Source: Xiphias gladius
Lineage: Eukaryota; Chordata; Actinopteri; Istiophoriformes; Xiphiidae
Length of the DNA stretch: 64,000 nt
Assembly: GCF_016859285.1 (NCBI RefSeq)
Contig: NC_053403.1
Location: 470,948 to 534,947, forward strand
Reading direction: 5' to 3'
Shown: positions 11,936-25,199 of the stretch, one piece after another
Position numbering within the stretch: position 1 is the stretch's first letter
Layout of the letters: every line of letters begins with the position of its first letter
Translations under genes and position numbers: made by a program
Notes under the pieces: generated by a model
Databases searched by the model: none
The model's input: only the letters and a program-made list of their open reading frames with translations
Told to the model about the DNA's origin: nothing

Positions 11936-14900
11936 CTGAGGAAACCAGCAGACGAAGGGATTTTGCGTCCTGACAGTCACCTCTGGAAAACAAAAACAGC
12001 TCTATTATTAATCTGTAATCCTTCAACAGTTAATCTGAACCGTGGAGTTTTAATCTGCGATCAACAGTTTATCTGAAAAATCGTCCGACTGTTCCCTCAT
12101 TCACATCAGCAAATAGAAGGAGGTTCGGACGGAGCAGCTGTGATTTCTGACTCAGTGTCTCCACAGATTTTCTTGGCTTGGCCCTTCTCCGTCTACCACA
12201 GCTTTGGGTCCACGTCGGATCTCTGATTGAGAAGAGCTGATTTAACTCTCCCGCTTCAGGTTCCAGCGATGGAGGCTGAATCTGACCAGTCAGAGGTCAA
12301 CCGGAGAATCTAAAGGCGCGTGTCTCGGTCCATCGGATTAACGAGGTTTCCCGCTGACTGCAGCTTGGCTCGTTTTAATCCTGTCAGAAGAGAAGTGGAT
12401 CATCCATCATCTCCTGAACTACACTCTGTTTTATTGATTCTATTTTTAAGTCGACAGTCCACGTGAAGGTGTGTCCGCAGCGACGGATCCGGAGTCCTCC
12501 TGTTCCTCCGGTGGAGCCTTCCGGATCCTTTACTGTCTGTTACATGTGAGACACAAGTCTCACTCCGCCAGATGCCCCCGCTCTTCCCACTGGAACAACG
12601 GGGTCTTACCATAACTTCTCTGGGGTTTCTGCAGTGCCTCCTTTTCAGGGGCCGAGCAACGGCGTTTGTGGAGCTTCTGGTTCTGCAAGTTCTCATTGTA
12701 ACGGTTGAGTTTTTTTTTTAACGTGGCCGGTCAAAGCTCAGCGAAGGCCCCACTGTTCCGGTCCTGACAGTATCAATGACATTCACACGTGTAATCGAAC
12801 TGTCTGATACGTGGAAGAAAACGATTGATTCCCTCGTGGTTTGGCCCTCGTGCTTCCCGACATCACCAACGTGTGCTGATGGATAGTGACGTGTACCTGA
12901 TGCATTTGAGTATTTCCCCATTATGTTTGTCCAGACTTGTTCATTACACTGAACTGAGAGCTGGATTCCACACAACACTTCTGATCAGTTTATGAAGCCG
13001 GTTACTCAGACCAAACCACCCCGCAGTAAAAAATCGCCGCTCAGACTGTATTAAACCAGAAGAACTCCAGTTCTTGTTCTATCATATATCTACATAAATC
13101 ACCAGAGCCTTTCTGCTCTGTGCAAGGTCTCGTAGTCACGATACCGGATGTGGGGTTGTAGTAGTGTTGCGGATGCGGGACCTCTATCAGTATCGTAGTA
13201 GAGTCACACTGTGGTATCACTACTGTCCCTGAACCTCAGGATTTAAAGACCACTGCCGTAGAGAACCCAAACCTCACCTGAACTAGACCGGTGACTGAGC
13301 TGCTCCGTACTAACAGACCTGTCAGTCAGAGTGGGGGCCACCGCAGCAGCGTCCAATCGTGTGGTCTGGATGTTGGACGGGGCAGGACTTCATCCCGCGT
13401 TGCACGTGGATCACAGGTGAGTCAGTTTAATGATCGTCAGCCTCAGAAGCAGTGTGAACAGTCTGACGTACAGCGCCCCGATGTGGACGAACGGTGAACT
13501 GCAAACTGGATCATCATGAAAGAGTCAGACATTTTAGAACAATTGTACACTTTCATGATGATGATGATATCAACTTTATATGAAACACTTTAGCAGCTTT
13601 CGGAAATGACTCATTCAACATCGCACACGGTAAATGATTTTTGTTCTTACAGTATTAACAAGGTGTGGCAGGAAAAATAAAACCGCATGGACACATTTGA
13701 CTGTAAATCTGATTACAGTCACTTTTGGTGAAACATGTTGGTTTTTCTTCTTTTTCTACAATCAGACACAGGATGTGTCTGTTTCTTCTCTCCCCAGACT
13801 CAGTTCACCGCCGATTCCTTTTTTAAATGAGGAAACTGTTCAATTAAAAACTCACTCTGGGCTCGTTATGTGGGAGTTGGAGCTGCAGGTCTTTGGGCTG
13901 GAGCGATACTGGGCTTGGTTAGCTACTGGCCGACTTCAAGGACACAGAGAAATTGCTTCGATAAGTCTTGTATATTTGGAATAAACACTCATGTTCAACT
14001 TTTTACACCAACAGTGGAAATTTACAGGAAAAATAAAGACAAACAGTAGCACTAGCCTTGGTCATCGTAGGCACTTTGGCCAAATACTGTAACTACCTGA
14101 AGAGTTGCTGAGTGCGCTGTAAAACTACCGCAGTTCGTTCAGCTGCTCACTGGTTACCTGTCGCCAGAGTTAGTTATTTTAACGATAAGGTTTTAACAGT
14201 GTAGGATAAAGACTTGACATCTCAGTTAACTTCAATCAAATGAGATTAGAACAAAAACTATCAATGGCAGACGGAAGATACACAAACAAGTTGAGCCAAT
14301 GTTTCAAACATCTGGCGCTCAGATCCATAACTCAGACTTTCAAAATAAAAGTAGTGTATTACCAGCATACTCCTGTCAATGTTACATTTTCATTCAATTG
14401 TGAGCAGCATCTTCACGGTTTTGCTGGTGGAGGTGGTTTTACCATTTCATTGACTGCTGCGTGGATAAATGTGTATCGATAAAGTAACCAGTGACCACAG
14501 CTGTCACACCAACACGGTGGAGGAAAAAGTACACAGACTAAAATCGAATAACTTGAATTTAACCATAAACTCCTTTTTATTCAGTTTGTTGTATGATTTT
14601 GAAAAATCTGAAGTTAGTCTTTGTCAGATGCTGTAACTGTTGCAGGGTCTAATCCGTCACATTTAACAACTTTTTAGTCTCTCCACAGGGCCCCTGAGGT
14701 CCCAAAATATGATGACACTCTTCATTTTGATTGCACAAGCTATTATCTTCTTCAAATATGTTAAGATGTTGGACTTTAGGGGTCTGTAGACTAGAAAGTA
14801 GAAAGTGAATTGAAAGCTGCCTGAAAGGAAGGAAAACGTAATCTAGACATTTACTGGACTGTAAAAGAACATAAACTATGGAGAAAACAGAGTCAGAGCA

Positions 14901-15289
14901 GAAAGGTAAAAAGCCAGAGCCGTTTCTTCACAAAGAGAAATTCACTTGGTTTATTAAAAGCTTAAGAAAGGCTTGTGTTTATTCCAAAGAGATCAGAGCG
15001 TCATTTTCCAAAACTCCACAAACTGAACATCAGCGAGAAAAAGCTTGAGAGCAACGAACCACCTGGACACACAGACACGAGGCTGAATATCGCTCTACAA
15101 CAACTGGACACGCACGGACAAACGGCCGATGGATGGTTTTCATTTTAAAAAAGAACATTCTGACATTTCTGTCCACCAGCTGCAGCAACTGCTACTTCCA
15201 CAGTCTCCGGGGTTTTGTCTGCAGCTCTAGGTCCTGGTGCAGAAGATCTTTCAACAAACTGATCCTGTAGGAATGGGTGATTCAGGTTA
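11936..15289. other. Noncoding DNA, nothing recognised
   Basis: Short open frames occur on both strands but none shows a domain, compositional pattern or splice structure I can support. Confidence 0.5.
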
Positions 15290-16340
15290 ATGAAACTATC
15301 TACTACATCTAAGCTTCTTTTTGAACTGGTTCCAGTCAGTACTGAACGGGACGAGGGGCCTCTAAACTGGTCTGGGCTCCACTGAATGTTTTTTTAACCT
15401 TCGGAAGTAGCATAGTGGTTTATTTTGATTCTGAACTGCTTTAAGTTTGTTCTAGGTAGCATTGAACACAGTTCAAATCCAGATGTGTTGAAGACTTGTA
15501 GTTAAGAGGCTAAACTGGCCTCATGAGCAGTTTGACTCAACCTGAACTAAATCCTCAGCAGCATCCTGGTCAAAACACCGATTGTCCAAACACCTGTCCA
15601 AGCAAGGCAACATTTACTGCCACAGCGTTTCACCGGATGAAAGGCTCCATCTGCTTTGAGGCGTTTTATGTTCTAAATCTCAATGTTAACTGAAGTATTA
15701 AAACCTTTATGCCACTTTCTAAATGCTGTTGGCCTGTCAACCTCAATCGAAATTCAACTCAACGGAAAACAAGTTTTCAAATAAACACACTAAACGCTGC
15801 AGGGTCCAAACTGGTCTGGCCTGGTTCTTTTCTGGTTTAGGCAGGTTTTTAAAAAGGGCCGCATTGGTTCCGTAATATCTTGGTTAGTCTGATACTGGTT
15901 TAGACTGGTTGCACACTGGTGAAGTTGGCTTCTATACTTAGTTCAGTTTGAAAATAGTTTATACCACATCTGACCTGCTTTAGGTTTATTCTGAACTGGT
16001 TTCAGCTGGTTCTTTTTGCATGGGGTCACTATAACTGGTTTTGTTCAGAACTAGTTTCAGCTGAATCTGAATTCAGGTCAGTTTGAAACTGGTTTAGGCT
16101 TGTTAGAGATTGTTTTTAATCGTTTTCTGGAAGCGGCCTGAGTTGGGTTGGAAATGGTTTAGGCTGCATGTCAAATGTTTAAGTCTGGCTGTAACCTTCA
16201 GGATAGCTGTGTCAGTTTGGAACCGGTTCAGGCCGATTCTAAAATGGTTTTGATTTGTTGAGTACTGATTTAGGATTCTTTCTAACTGGTATATGGCATT
16301 TTTTTAATGGTCGGATTTTTTTTAATAAACCGTTGGAACT
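15290..16340. repeat. Degenerate CTGGTT-rich tandem region
   Basis: Over about 1 kb the motif aactggttt/ctggtttag recurs irregularly dozens of times, with frequent neighbours ttctgaactg and tttgaaactgg. Units have drifted in spacing and sequence, so this reads as an old minisatellite. Boundaries are approximate. Confidence 0.6.
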
Positions 16341-17523
16341 GGCTTGAACTTGTTCGAATCACATGTGGTGTGGTGTCGTGGAGAGTAACAGCTTTAACAA
16401 CAGGAGCACGACTGCAGTGAAAACAACTTTACATGACTCATAAGGCATTAGAGTAAGTCGAAGTGTAACATCTCGTTTTTCAGACTGAACATTAAACAAA
16501 CAACTCAGTCCGGCAGGTTGGCGCCAACAAGCAAACCACCCCTAGTGTTTTGTCGTTGAGTTTTTTCATAATCTGCCATTTACAGATTCACCTTGAAGCT
16601 GGGGGTCGTCACCTGTCCTTGTCCATCCCCCATCATGCATCACTGTGAAGAAAACAGTAAGGAACAAGACTTGAGATACGTGCACTGCTGCTAGTGTGCA
16701 CCACTGTTACAGTAAAGGCACCAATCACAGAGCATGTTGGACGGCGAGTGAATGTAAAGGGAAGAAAAGTACAAATCAGTGCGCTATCGAACTCACAAAA
16801 CAAAAAGTCAGAAAGCAGAATTCAGTCTTTTGTCCACGAACGTGCTCATTAACTACAACGTGAAAAACTCAACGTGTTTCATCTTCAGAGACTTTAGTAT
16901 TCTGGAACATGAGTTGACATGAAAGCTAGCAAACATTGACCCCAAGCTTGAGGCGCCGCAGACCTCTGAAATGCTGAGATACTCTTCCACAGGCAGTTCA
17001 CTCCAAAAACAAACTCAACTGGGCGTCTGTACACAGGCCCAGCTTTTGGCTTCAATCGCCACATTTCATGCGTCTTCGCGCTGCCTCTGGTTACAGTATT
17101 TGTTATATACTGTTAGATGATCAGGAGCCACGGTGAATGTTCGGCAGGTTGGCCGCAACACTCCGAGGACACGCCAGTTTCGCTTTCTTTTGGAGTTAAC
17201 TGCCGGTCTTACTGCAAGTTCACACTGCGAGCAACACAGTCGCGAACGAGTCGGGCGGGAGGCATGATGGGAGTTTTCGACAGGCCTGAAGAGCTGTGGG
17301 CCGGACTCGAGCCGGAAACAACAAGCGTCAGATCCGATTTTCCTCCACCTGCCAACGTGACTTTGGTACATTCTAGCGCTAAAATGATTTGTCGATTCAC
17401 AGATGAGTTCCTTGACAAAACATTAATCATTACCAGTTTGGTGACTGGTTCCAGTTCCTTTAATGTGAGGATCTGCTCGTTTTCTTGTTTCATTTCTTTG
17501 GGTTTTTTTTTTTTTAAACAGCT
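16341..17523. other. Noncoding DNA, nothing recognised
   Basis: Open frames of 100-150 codons near 17066-17578 overlap on both strands and run into the MITE that follows. No domain is visible. Confidence 0.5.
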
Positions 17524-17526
17524 TAA

Positions 17527-18009
17527 GGCCCCGATCAGACAGATCAGACTTTTTGCAGGTTTCAAAATGCGAGTTTAAAAAAAAAAAAAAGCGAGATGTG
17601 CGCTTTTTTTTTTTTTTTTAATTGTTGCTCGCAACCCCCAATCACTTGTCCTTAGCCTAACCGTGATTTTGTTGTGAAGTAAAGTCACAGAGCAGCATGT
17701 GTTATTTAAATATATAGGCTCCAGGTGGAGAGCACTTGCTCTGGCTCTGACGGAGGGTGAGACGCTGTTCCCAGTAAATACGCTGGACTCAGGGAAACAG
17801 AGAAAACACCAGCTGGTCCAGGAGCTTCGCCGGATTGTGGTCGGTTCAAGGATTATTTTAGGATCGTCGGGCCACACAACCCTGAGTTGAAGTTTTTCAA
17901 CTTGAGGGCCCGGGACGCACAAGCAGCACGTAAGACGCTTACAGTCTGCAGAGAACAACCGGAAAAGACCCCCCTCACTGCAAAAACTGCATCCTGTCTG
18001 ATAAGGGCC
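17527..18009. mobile_element. PIF/Harbinger-type MITE with TAA target-site duplication, 483 bp
   Basis: The left terminus ggccccgatcagacag and the right terminus ctgtctgataagggcc are imperfect inverted repeats. The similarity extends inward to a shared tttttgcag (left) and ctgcaaaaac (right). The element is flanked by TAA at 17524-17526 and TAA at 18010-18012, matching the 3-bp TWA target-site duplications of PIF/Harbinger elements. The interior has no transposase frame. It contains opposed poly(A) (17577-17590) and poly(T) (17605-17620) tracts separated by 14 bases. The terminal repeats and duplication are seen; the superfamily call is inference. Confidence 0.72.
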
Positions 18010-18012
18010 TAA

Positions 18013-18642
18013 AGAATCATTTTAGACTCTGGGACCTAAAGCTCTGTCCCTGTTTGATGTTCCAAATGACCTGAAATGCTAATATTATGTATGTAGCACC
18101 TAAATTAAAAAAAAAAAAAAGCTTCTTTATAAATATTCTAAATATTAATATTCAACTCGATGCTACTCAGCTGGCTAGCTATGACGGCGTCTCCGCCAGT
18201 GGCTGAGGCTGAACTGCGCAGCATCAGCTTTGGCAACAACCAGCCGGGTTTCTTAACCTGATCGTTTCCCACCTTACATGATTGTTTCACCTGCAGATAA
18301 TGATACTGACTTTTATCTGGCGAACGACCAGAAGGAAACGTCTCAGAAAATCCCGATTCAAAGCTGTGAAAATACGATGCGCGTCTCTCTGATCCGTATT
18401 GACTTAATGTCATCTCATCAAAGTAAAAAGCTGCAGACTGATACACAGAGTCATAGCATTGCAACCAATCACCAGCTCCGCTGCTCGCAGTATGAACGCC
18501 TGTTTAGGTTATGCATATACTTAAAAAGTGCAGATTAAAAAGTTGTCTTTTTGGGGTTCAAGTGCATACATTTGTTCTCACATTTATGGCTTTTTTTTAA
18601 GTAACAAACTAGTATAAATGCGGAGGATGGTTTGAGTCGTTC
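18013..18642. other. 3' flank of zbtb1
   Basis: This should hold the zbtb1 3' UTR (gene on minus strand). I see no clear minus-strand AATAAA (TTTATT on +) before the Harbinger MITE. An A14 tract lies at 18107-18120. Confidence 0.4.
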
Positions 18643-20709
18643 CTATAGTCTCTTGGTGTGCTTGGAGTTATAGTGGCTCCTCATGTCTTTACGGAGGCGG
18701 AACTTCTCCCCACAGACGCCGCAGATGTACAGGTGGACGTCCATGTGTTTCTCCAGCTGCTCTCCACCAGGGAAGATCTGGAAACACACCTGGCAGATGG
18801 TTTCCCCAGCAGACAGGTGGGAGATCATGTGTCGGACGTGGTCGTGTTTGAGGAAGGTTCCCTGGTCGCAGACCGGGCACACGTAGCGCGCCATGCCTTT
18901 GTGCATGTCAGTGTGCAGCCTGAGCTGGCGCTCCCGCAGGAACTGCTTCCCGCAGGTCTGGCAGGTGAACTGCTTCTCCTTGGTGTGGACGGTGTAGTGC
19001 TCCCGCAGGTGGCACCGCTGGTAGAAGCCTTTGCCGCAGATGCTGCAGAAGTGTTTGCGACGGTGATCTGGTTCTGCTCCTTCCTCCAGCAGCACTGGGC
19101 GGAACAGCTCCTGGTCGTGGCAGGACAAGGCGTGCTCCAGCGCCAAGCTCTCGTTCTGGAACAGCAGACCGCAGTGAGGGCAGGCTAGGTCGGTGGCCTC
19201 CAGTAGGCCCTCCTCCATCCCCTGAGGCTCCTCAAGCAGGGACGCCTCGTCCTCCCCGTGTGAGTCTGACTCACCGCCGTGGGATTCTCCACAGCGCTCC
19301 GCGTGCTCCTGGAGCTGCCGACCTTTGATCAGCACCTGGCCACACCGTCCACAGGCACATATGTGGCCCATGTGGTTGGACAGGTAGTGGGCTGACTTGT
19401 CCTCCTCCGTTAAAAGAGCACCACACAGTTCACAGGGGGCACAGTCGGCGTCCTGCTTCTCGTCTTTGACTTTACGAAGCTTCGCAGGAATCCCTGAATC
19501 ATCGCTGCTGGACATGTGGACTTCAAAAGGCTCGCTGCTGTTCTCCAAACCTGAGACGCCGGGCTCTGGTTCTCGGTCCAATCCCGTTTTCTCCCTCAGC
19601 AAGTCTTTACGTGTGACGTCATTGAACCGTGTGCTACAGTCTTTGGCGGTGTGCTCACCGACTCGGACCACCTCAATCTCGGGGAACATGCTTTCTTCCG
19701 GTTCCGTCTTGATGGAGATGCTCCTAGTGGACCCGGGCTCGCCGTCTGTCCCGGCTGCCACCGACCTGATGGAGAGGTCAGAGTTGGCCTTGGCCTCGGG
19801 CCAGTCGTCCTCGCCTTTACAGAGGACCCTGTGTTCCTCTGTGCTCTCAGATGCGGAGCTTTCAGCCTTACTCGAGTCATTGTCGCCTTCAACGTTACCT
19901 CTCGGTGGATGATAGGCCTTCCGGTTAGTGCAGGTCAGGATGTGCTCGATTAAAAGCTTTTCGCAACTGAACACAAAGCCGCAGTCGTCGCAGGTGTAGG
20001 TGCGGCCGAACCGAGGGCGGTCTTTGAGAGCTGAACTTCTGCCGCTGGACCTCTTTCTCAAGTCACACGGCTGCTCGACCGCCCCGTCCACGGCCGGTGG
20101 TGCTGCTGTCAGAGGCGTGTTCACCACCTCCTCCGCCACCACCGGCCTTGTGACGGTTGCCGGAACAGCTGGACGTGCGGCGCTGCTGTTGACAGGTTTC
20201 GGTATACGCTCCGCTTCCGGCGCGGCAGGCCTCTGCTGCTCGTACATGCGGACTCCAAACATCATTTTCCCGCCAGCGGGGCCGGTGGAGGAACTGGAGG
20301 AGGAACTGGAGGAGGAGGAGGCTGAGGAGGACGGGGTGAGGTTGGAGCTCCTGATGTCCCTGAGATCCTCCAGCGAGTCAGGGATGTAGTACATCTGCAG
20401 GTACGCCATTGAGGCCTTGAGCTCGTCGAATTCGTAGGTCCCCACGACGATGCGCCCGAGGTACATGAGCTGCAGGATGAGGTCGAAACACTCGGCGCTG
20501 ATCTTCATGTTGCTGAGGTCCAGACGGCCCGCCCCCTGCTGGTCCCGGATGAACATCATCCTGAAGTAGGAACTGCAGGCCGCCAGGACGGCCTTGTGCG
20601 CCCTGAAGTAGATGTCACCGATGGCGATGAGGCAGTCGCACAGGAAGCCCCACTCACGCTGGTTGTTGAGCTGCTGGAGGACGTGATCGCTGTGGCTCGG
20701 CCTCGCCAT
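18643..20709 (-). CDS. zbtb1: ZBTB1, BTB/POZ and C2H2 zinc-finger transcription factor, 688 aa
   Basis: ZBTB1 is a nuclear repressor known for roles in lymphocyte development and in the DNA-damage response. The whole CDS is one exon, as in other vertebrates. The start is taken as the ATG at 20709 (MARPSHS), because four bases upstream lies a splice acceptor (tctgCAG) and because the vertebrate protein starts this way; the in-frame ATG at 20748 lies in the intron. Residues 1-120 are the BTB domain (QREWGFLCDCLIAIGDIYF, HKAVLAACSSYF). A serine tract follows near 126-145, then C2H2 fingers near 236, 423, 452 and 509 and a closing run of five from about 551 to the end (HFCSICGKGFYQRCHLREH, then FTCQTCGKQF, YVCPVCDQG, TICQVCFQIF, YICGVCGEKF). 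An IKTEPEE sumoylation-type site is present. It is slightly shorter than human ZBTB1 (713 aa). It lies head-to-head with zbtb25, as in mammals. Confidence 0.96.
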   Translation of the reverse strand: MARPSHSDHVLQQLNNQREWGFLCDCLIAIGDIYFRAHKAVLAACSSYFRMMFIRDQQGAGRLDLSNMKISAECFDLILQLMYLGRIVVGTYEFDELKASMAYLQMYYIPDSLEDLRDIRSSNLTPSSSASSSSSSSSSSSTGPAGGKMMFGVRMYEQQRPAAPEAERIPKPVNSSAARPAVPATVTRPVVAEEVVNTPLTAAPPAVDGAVEQPCDLRKRSSGRSSALKDRPRFGRTYTCDDCGFVFSCEKLLIEHILTCTNRKAYHPPRGNVEGDNDSSKAESSASESTEEHRVLCKGEDDWPEAKANSDLSIRSVAAGTDGEPGSTRSISIKTEPEESMFPEIEVVRVGEHTAKDCSTRFNDVTRKDLLREKTGLDREPEPGVSGLENSSEPFEVHMSSSDDSGIPAKLRKVKDEKQDADCAPCELCGALLTEEDKSAHYLSNHMGHICACGRCGQVLIKGRQLQEHAERCGESHGGESDSHGEDEASLLEEPQGMEEGLLEATDLACPHCGLLFQNESLALEHALSCHDQELFRPVLLEEGAEPDHRRKHFCSICGKGFYQRCHLREHYTVHTKEKQFTCQTCGKQFLRERQLRLHTDMHKGMARYVCPVCDQGTFLKHDHVRHMISHLSAGETICQVCFQIFPGGEQLEKHMDVHLYICGVCGEKFRLRKDMRSHYNSKHTKRL

Positions 20710-21185
20710 CGCCCTGCAGACAACAGAGGAAACCATGAACAGAGACATTAAACGGCTGAATTCTATCTGCTGCGTGGTTTCTCTGTGGTCGAGTTGTTTT
20801 ACGTTGAGTATTTCATAACGGTTGGCTGCTTGTGCTCAGTGAGGCAGAACCAGCTCTCAGTCCTGTTATGACTCATCAAGATCACACTTGAATAATTAAG
20901 ACATCTGACTACAGTCATTTAGATCCTGTTTCATCAAACTTTATCATCAGAAATTACCTCAGATTGCAGGGGATTTCTCAACAATCAGTCCACCTCTCGC
21001 CTCTTTAGATACCGTGGGCTTTTCAGACTGGATTATTAGTTGGGGCAGAAAAGTAAACCTAACTTTTCCGAGTCTTTTTAAATTTAAAGGAAGGAAGAGG
21101 CGAATGACTGAATGTGTTTGCTGTGTGACCTCCTGTAGAGCATTAAAACCATTCAGCTGCTGAGATTGGATGATGTGTGAGCTGA

Positions 21186-21186
<1 letters not shown>

Positions 21187-21274
<88 letters not shown>
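21187..21274. repeat. (CA)n microsatellite, 44 units
   Basis: An uninterrupted cacaca run of 88 bases in the zbtb1 intron. It creates long artefactual open frames on both strands. Confidence 0.98.
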
Positions 21275-21277
<3 letters not shown>

Positions 21278-23180
21278 ATAAAATCCTGTTTCCACCATCA
21301 GCCCCATCATTCATACACTGTCAGGGTTCCCGCTCTTTGCTGGAGATCCTTCTCGAGGACTCTTCCAGGACTCTTCTGGTGATGATCTAGCTGGTATGAA
21401 AGACGTGCAGTCTCGGGCTATAGCTTATCTTTTCTCTCTGTTTAATTGTACAGCAACTTTGACATGGCCTTGCCCTCTTGCACAACCTTTTGACCGCTGC
21501 CCATGGAAATGCCCATGTTACCAACATCTAACGAAGACTCGTTATCTCCTGATAATGCCCTTAGCCTGTCCCTGAACTGGACTGGAGGTCTTCTCTCCAC
21601 TCATTCTTGAACTGGTGCTGTCTTCCTGACATTCTGTCACTCAGTCCTGTAAATAGGCAACAAGTGTTATAGAAACATTTCAGTATATGTTTCTATAAGA
21701 TTTTTTAAGGTCAGCACTTTGCTACTATTTCCTCTTACTGTTGTTTTTTTTAAACTTCTTGCTTTGTTTTAATGCTGTATTTTAATATTGTTATTATATT
21801 TTAATTTCTGATAGTGTTCAGTATTTTATTTTGTTTCTTTGGAAAACCCCTTTGTGCTCTCTGATTGGCAAGTGCTGTGTAGATAAAATGTTTCATTATA
21901 GTTATTATCGATTTATAAACTGAATCCCTTTTACCTAACTAATTATATTAACCATTGCTGCCTGAACACCAATAACACCGACAGCAGCCTACTACTGCCT
22001 ACTGACAACTCTAGACTGAGCTTCACGTACCCAACTGTACCAGTCAAAGTTGCAGAGTATTAGCTGCCGCTGACTCTTATCAGTTTCTCCCCACACTTTA
22101 AGCCCTTTACTAGTAATATTAAGTGGAGTCTTTAACGAGGCTAACCACACCCTCTGTGAGCTACCCGCACATTAAATATTCTGTGTCAAGTTCCATTTTA
22201 GCTTAACAATGCAGCACTGCGTTTGAAGAGACGATGCTAGCAGATTAAAAAGGTACCATTAGCCAGTATTTAGCCAGTGTTTGGCTTCCATCCATTGCTT
22301 TGACCCCGGCTTCCCGTTCATCATCATCATCCATTTCTTTCACATTTTTCAAGCTAGAGCTGAATCACAAAACTTAAAAACAAACAGAACAAGCTAGCAG
22401 GCACGTCAGCTTTAGCAACTGAGCCAAACATAATAACCCATTTAACTTTATTCAACCGTTTCAAACAAGCTAGGAAGAAAGCGATGTTAATCTATTAAAG
22501 ATAGTAAAAACTACCGCAGTTACCAGCCAGCGGTGACTAATATTTACATTTCAAGGACAATGTCATTCAGATTATTCAGAGTTTCGGATACTTAAGTTGT
22601 AATGTGATCCAACCTGTGTGTGCTACCGTGTCTACCGTGACTCGGGGGTGTTTTTCAGCGTTTCCTCAACAAAACCCAGAGCAGCCTATTCACAATACTC
22701 TCGTCCATGTACTGCCATTTGAATGTTAATATGGACATAGCTTAGCCCTTTCAGGTGGCAGCGTCATCCATTTGGGGAGCTCTGGTAGTGAGCATTGGGG
22801 TTCATTCTCAGCTAAAGGAAAATAAGAAAACGTTGAAACTAATTTTCAACACAAGATTTTCTAGGACATTATTACTTTCTCTCTCTCATTCTCCATGACT
22901 GGAAAATTGGTCAACTGTTTTCAAGGATTTCCAGGACACGTGGGAACCCTGATTGTTTTGTTGGAGCGCCAGGACCCTGCTGACCCTGACACCGACAAGT
23001 TATTTAGAGTTTCCAGGTCACCTGACCTGCATGTGTTTGGACCGTGGGATGAATCCCGGACACACCTGAGCCCCTTAACGTTAATCTGACGGTAATTCAA
23101 AATGTTGGTTCCACGTCTGAATAAACGCCCGAGTCATCAACCCGACTGTCAGACCTTAGACGTTTCTGTGTCACTGAACT

Positions 23181-23345
23181 GCAGTGGAGGAAACTAACCA
23201 AGTACATTTACTCAAGTACTGTAGTTGTACTTTACTTGAGTATTTTTATCTCATGCTACTTTCTGCTTTTGCTACTCTACATTTCAGAGGGAAATATTGT
23301 ACTTTAACAGCACTATATTTATCTGATAACTTTAGTTACTTTACA
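23181..23345. mobile_element. Fragment of the 'tactcaagta' MITE family
   Basis: Contains agtacatttactcaagtac, then tactttacttgagtattt, then ctctacatttcagaggga. The same terminal pattern as the 11203-11935 element. Only one end is clear. Confidence 0.55.
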
Positions 23346-25199
23346 AATTAAGCTTTTTGTGAACAAAACGTGAAAATGATCCCTTGTTATAAAATTAAAC
23401 TACCCGGGAGCAAATACAAGTACAACTGAAACGCTGACTTGATTAATCAACTGCCATAAAATGAACTGGCAATGCTGTTTCCTCGCAGCCCTACAGGACG
23501 CTACCTGGTAATACACTCTTTGTTTCAGTAGAAATCATAGTTATTATCAGAGATGATCAAATGGTTTTCTGACAGTCCAGCAGGTGATTTGTCTACGAGA
23601 CACCCCTGAATGTTCAACTGTAGTTGACTATTAAATCTCCTGTCACTGTAGTCCTGAAGCACCTGATTCAGCTCAGAGGGAATTATCATCAACTATCATA
23701 ATCAGAAACTAGGAATTATAATGGAGTTAATTAAAATTACAATGGAAGACAAACACGTGAAGGTTTGGAGTGTGTGATGGGGATAAAAATCTTTGATTGC
23801 TGTGTCTGTCATTTAAATTTAAATTAATTGCCCTACAGCATTAAGTGTGTTTCTGTCCACCTACTTTTTGGCGCTTTTTCCATTTATTCATTAAAAAAAA
23901 AAGTTTTACACTTGTCTGACTTTGAAAAGCTGGTGTATCGATAAAAGAAAAATGTGACACAGTATAGCGGAAACAGTTGGTAGCGATGGCAGGAGGAAAT
24001 ACACACGTATTCACATTCTCTCTTACAGACTTTATGGAAATACTGTCAAAATTTGCGCTACATTGAAAACCTACCTAATGATGCACCAGTACAACCAGAT
24101 CTTACCGGGAAAGTTTCTATGGTACAAAAACAGCTCAGCAATATCTGTGACAGTTACAAGTTCCTATGATCTCACCGAGGATACCGTCACAGTCCAGAGG
24201 AAACATGTATACTAGCCTTGATTATTATTAACAGAAGTCAGTCCCGGTTTTTACACTGAATTCTGTGGCCGGATCGTCAACTTCAGTCCATACGAGACGT
24301 CTTTTGTCGGTCTGTTCCCCCTGTGGATGTTTGGGTTTAACTCGTCAGAGTCAAAGGTCAAAGAGAACTGAGGAATAGAGCTGATACTAATGATTATTTT
24401 CATTATCGACTAATCTGACCGTTGTTTTCTTGATGAATCATTTGGCCTATAAAATGTCAGAAAATACTAAAAAGAAAACCAGTTTCCTGTGGCCCGAGAT
24501 TACGCGTGTTTCGCTTGACCAACATTAGCATCACATAATACAGTGATTCCCACACTTTTGCACTCATTTGCTCTACATCTAAAGCAGTTCCTACCTGTGA
24601 CTGCCACAAGTCAATAAGTTAGAAATGTTCACCTCTAAAGTTTTTATATCGTCTCAGTGATAGACAGACAGGTTGAACTGAGAAGCTGGAACTTGAGAAT
24701 ATTCGGCAGTTTTGTTTTAAAAAATACATAAACCCCTAATCAACTGCGAAAGTAGTACTCGACTGACTGATTAATCGACTAGTCGTTTCAGGTCTACAAC
24801 CACTGAAAAAGAATCAAGACTTCAACGCGAAACTGGTCTAGAATTTACCGTCAGGTCACAGAAAACGGTCTAACACCGGGACACTGCTGTAAACTTTAAG
24901 TTTAATGGATAAAAACTTCACATTAACAGAAAGTTCATCTGTTTCAGTTTGATGTTTACAGTGTTTGGCGGAGCCGTGGCTCCACACAAGACTCCGTTTT
25001 AAAAAAAAAGGTGTAAAATAAGAGCTGTTCCAGTCACGGTGGGTCGGTTTACCGTCAGAGCACCGTCCGCCCCCGCAGGGCCGCTGCGGACATGCGGTGG
25101 GACATTCGCCGGCTTACAATCACCTAGAAACCCCCCGTTAGAGGCCCGACAGGGGCCCGAGAGAAGCGCTGACTGTGACCACTGAAGAGGAGAGACTGG

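Noticed and set aside
18658-20389. Plus-strand frames of 98-176 codons opposite zbtb1
   Set aside because: Antisense to a verified coding exon; no domain or splice support.
20959-21382. Frames of repeated VCVCVC / THTHTH residues
   Set aside because: Translation of the CA microsatellite.
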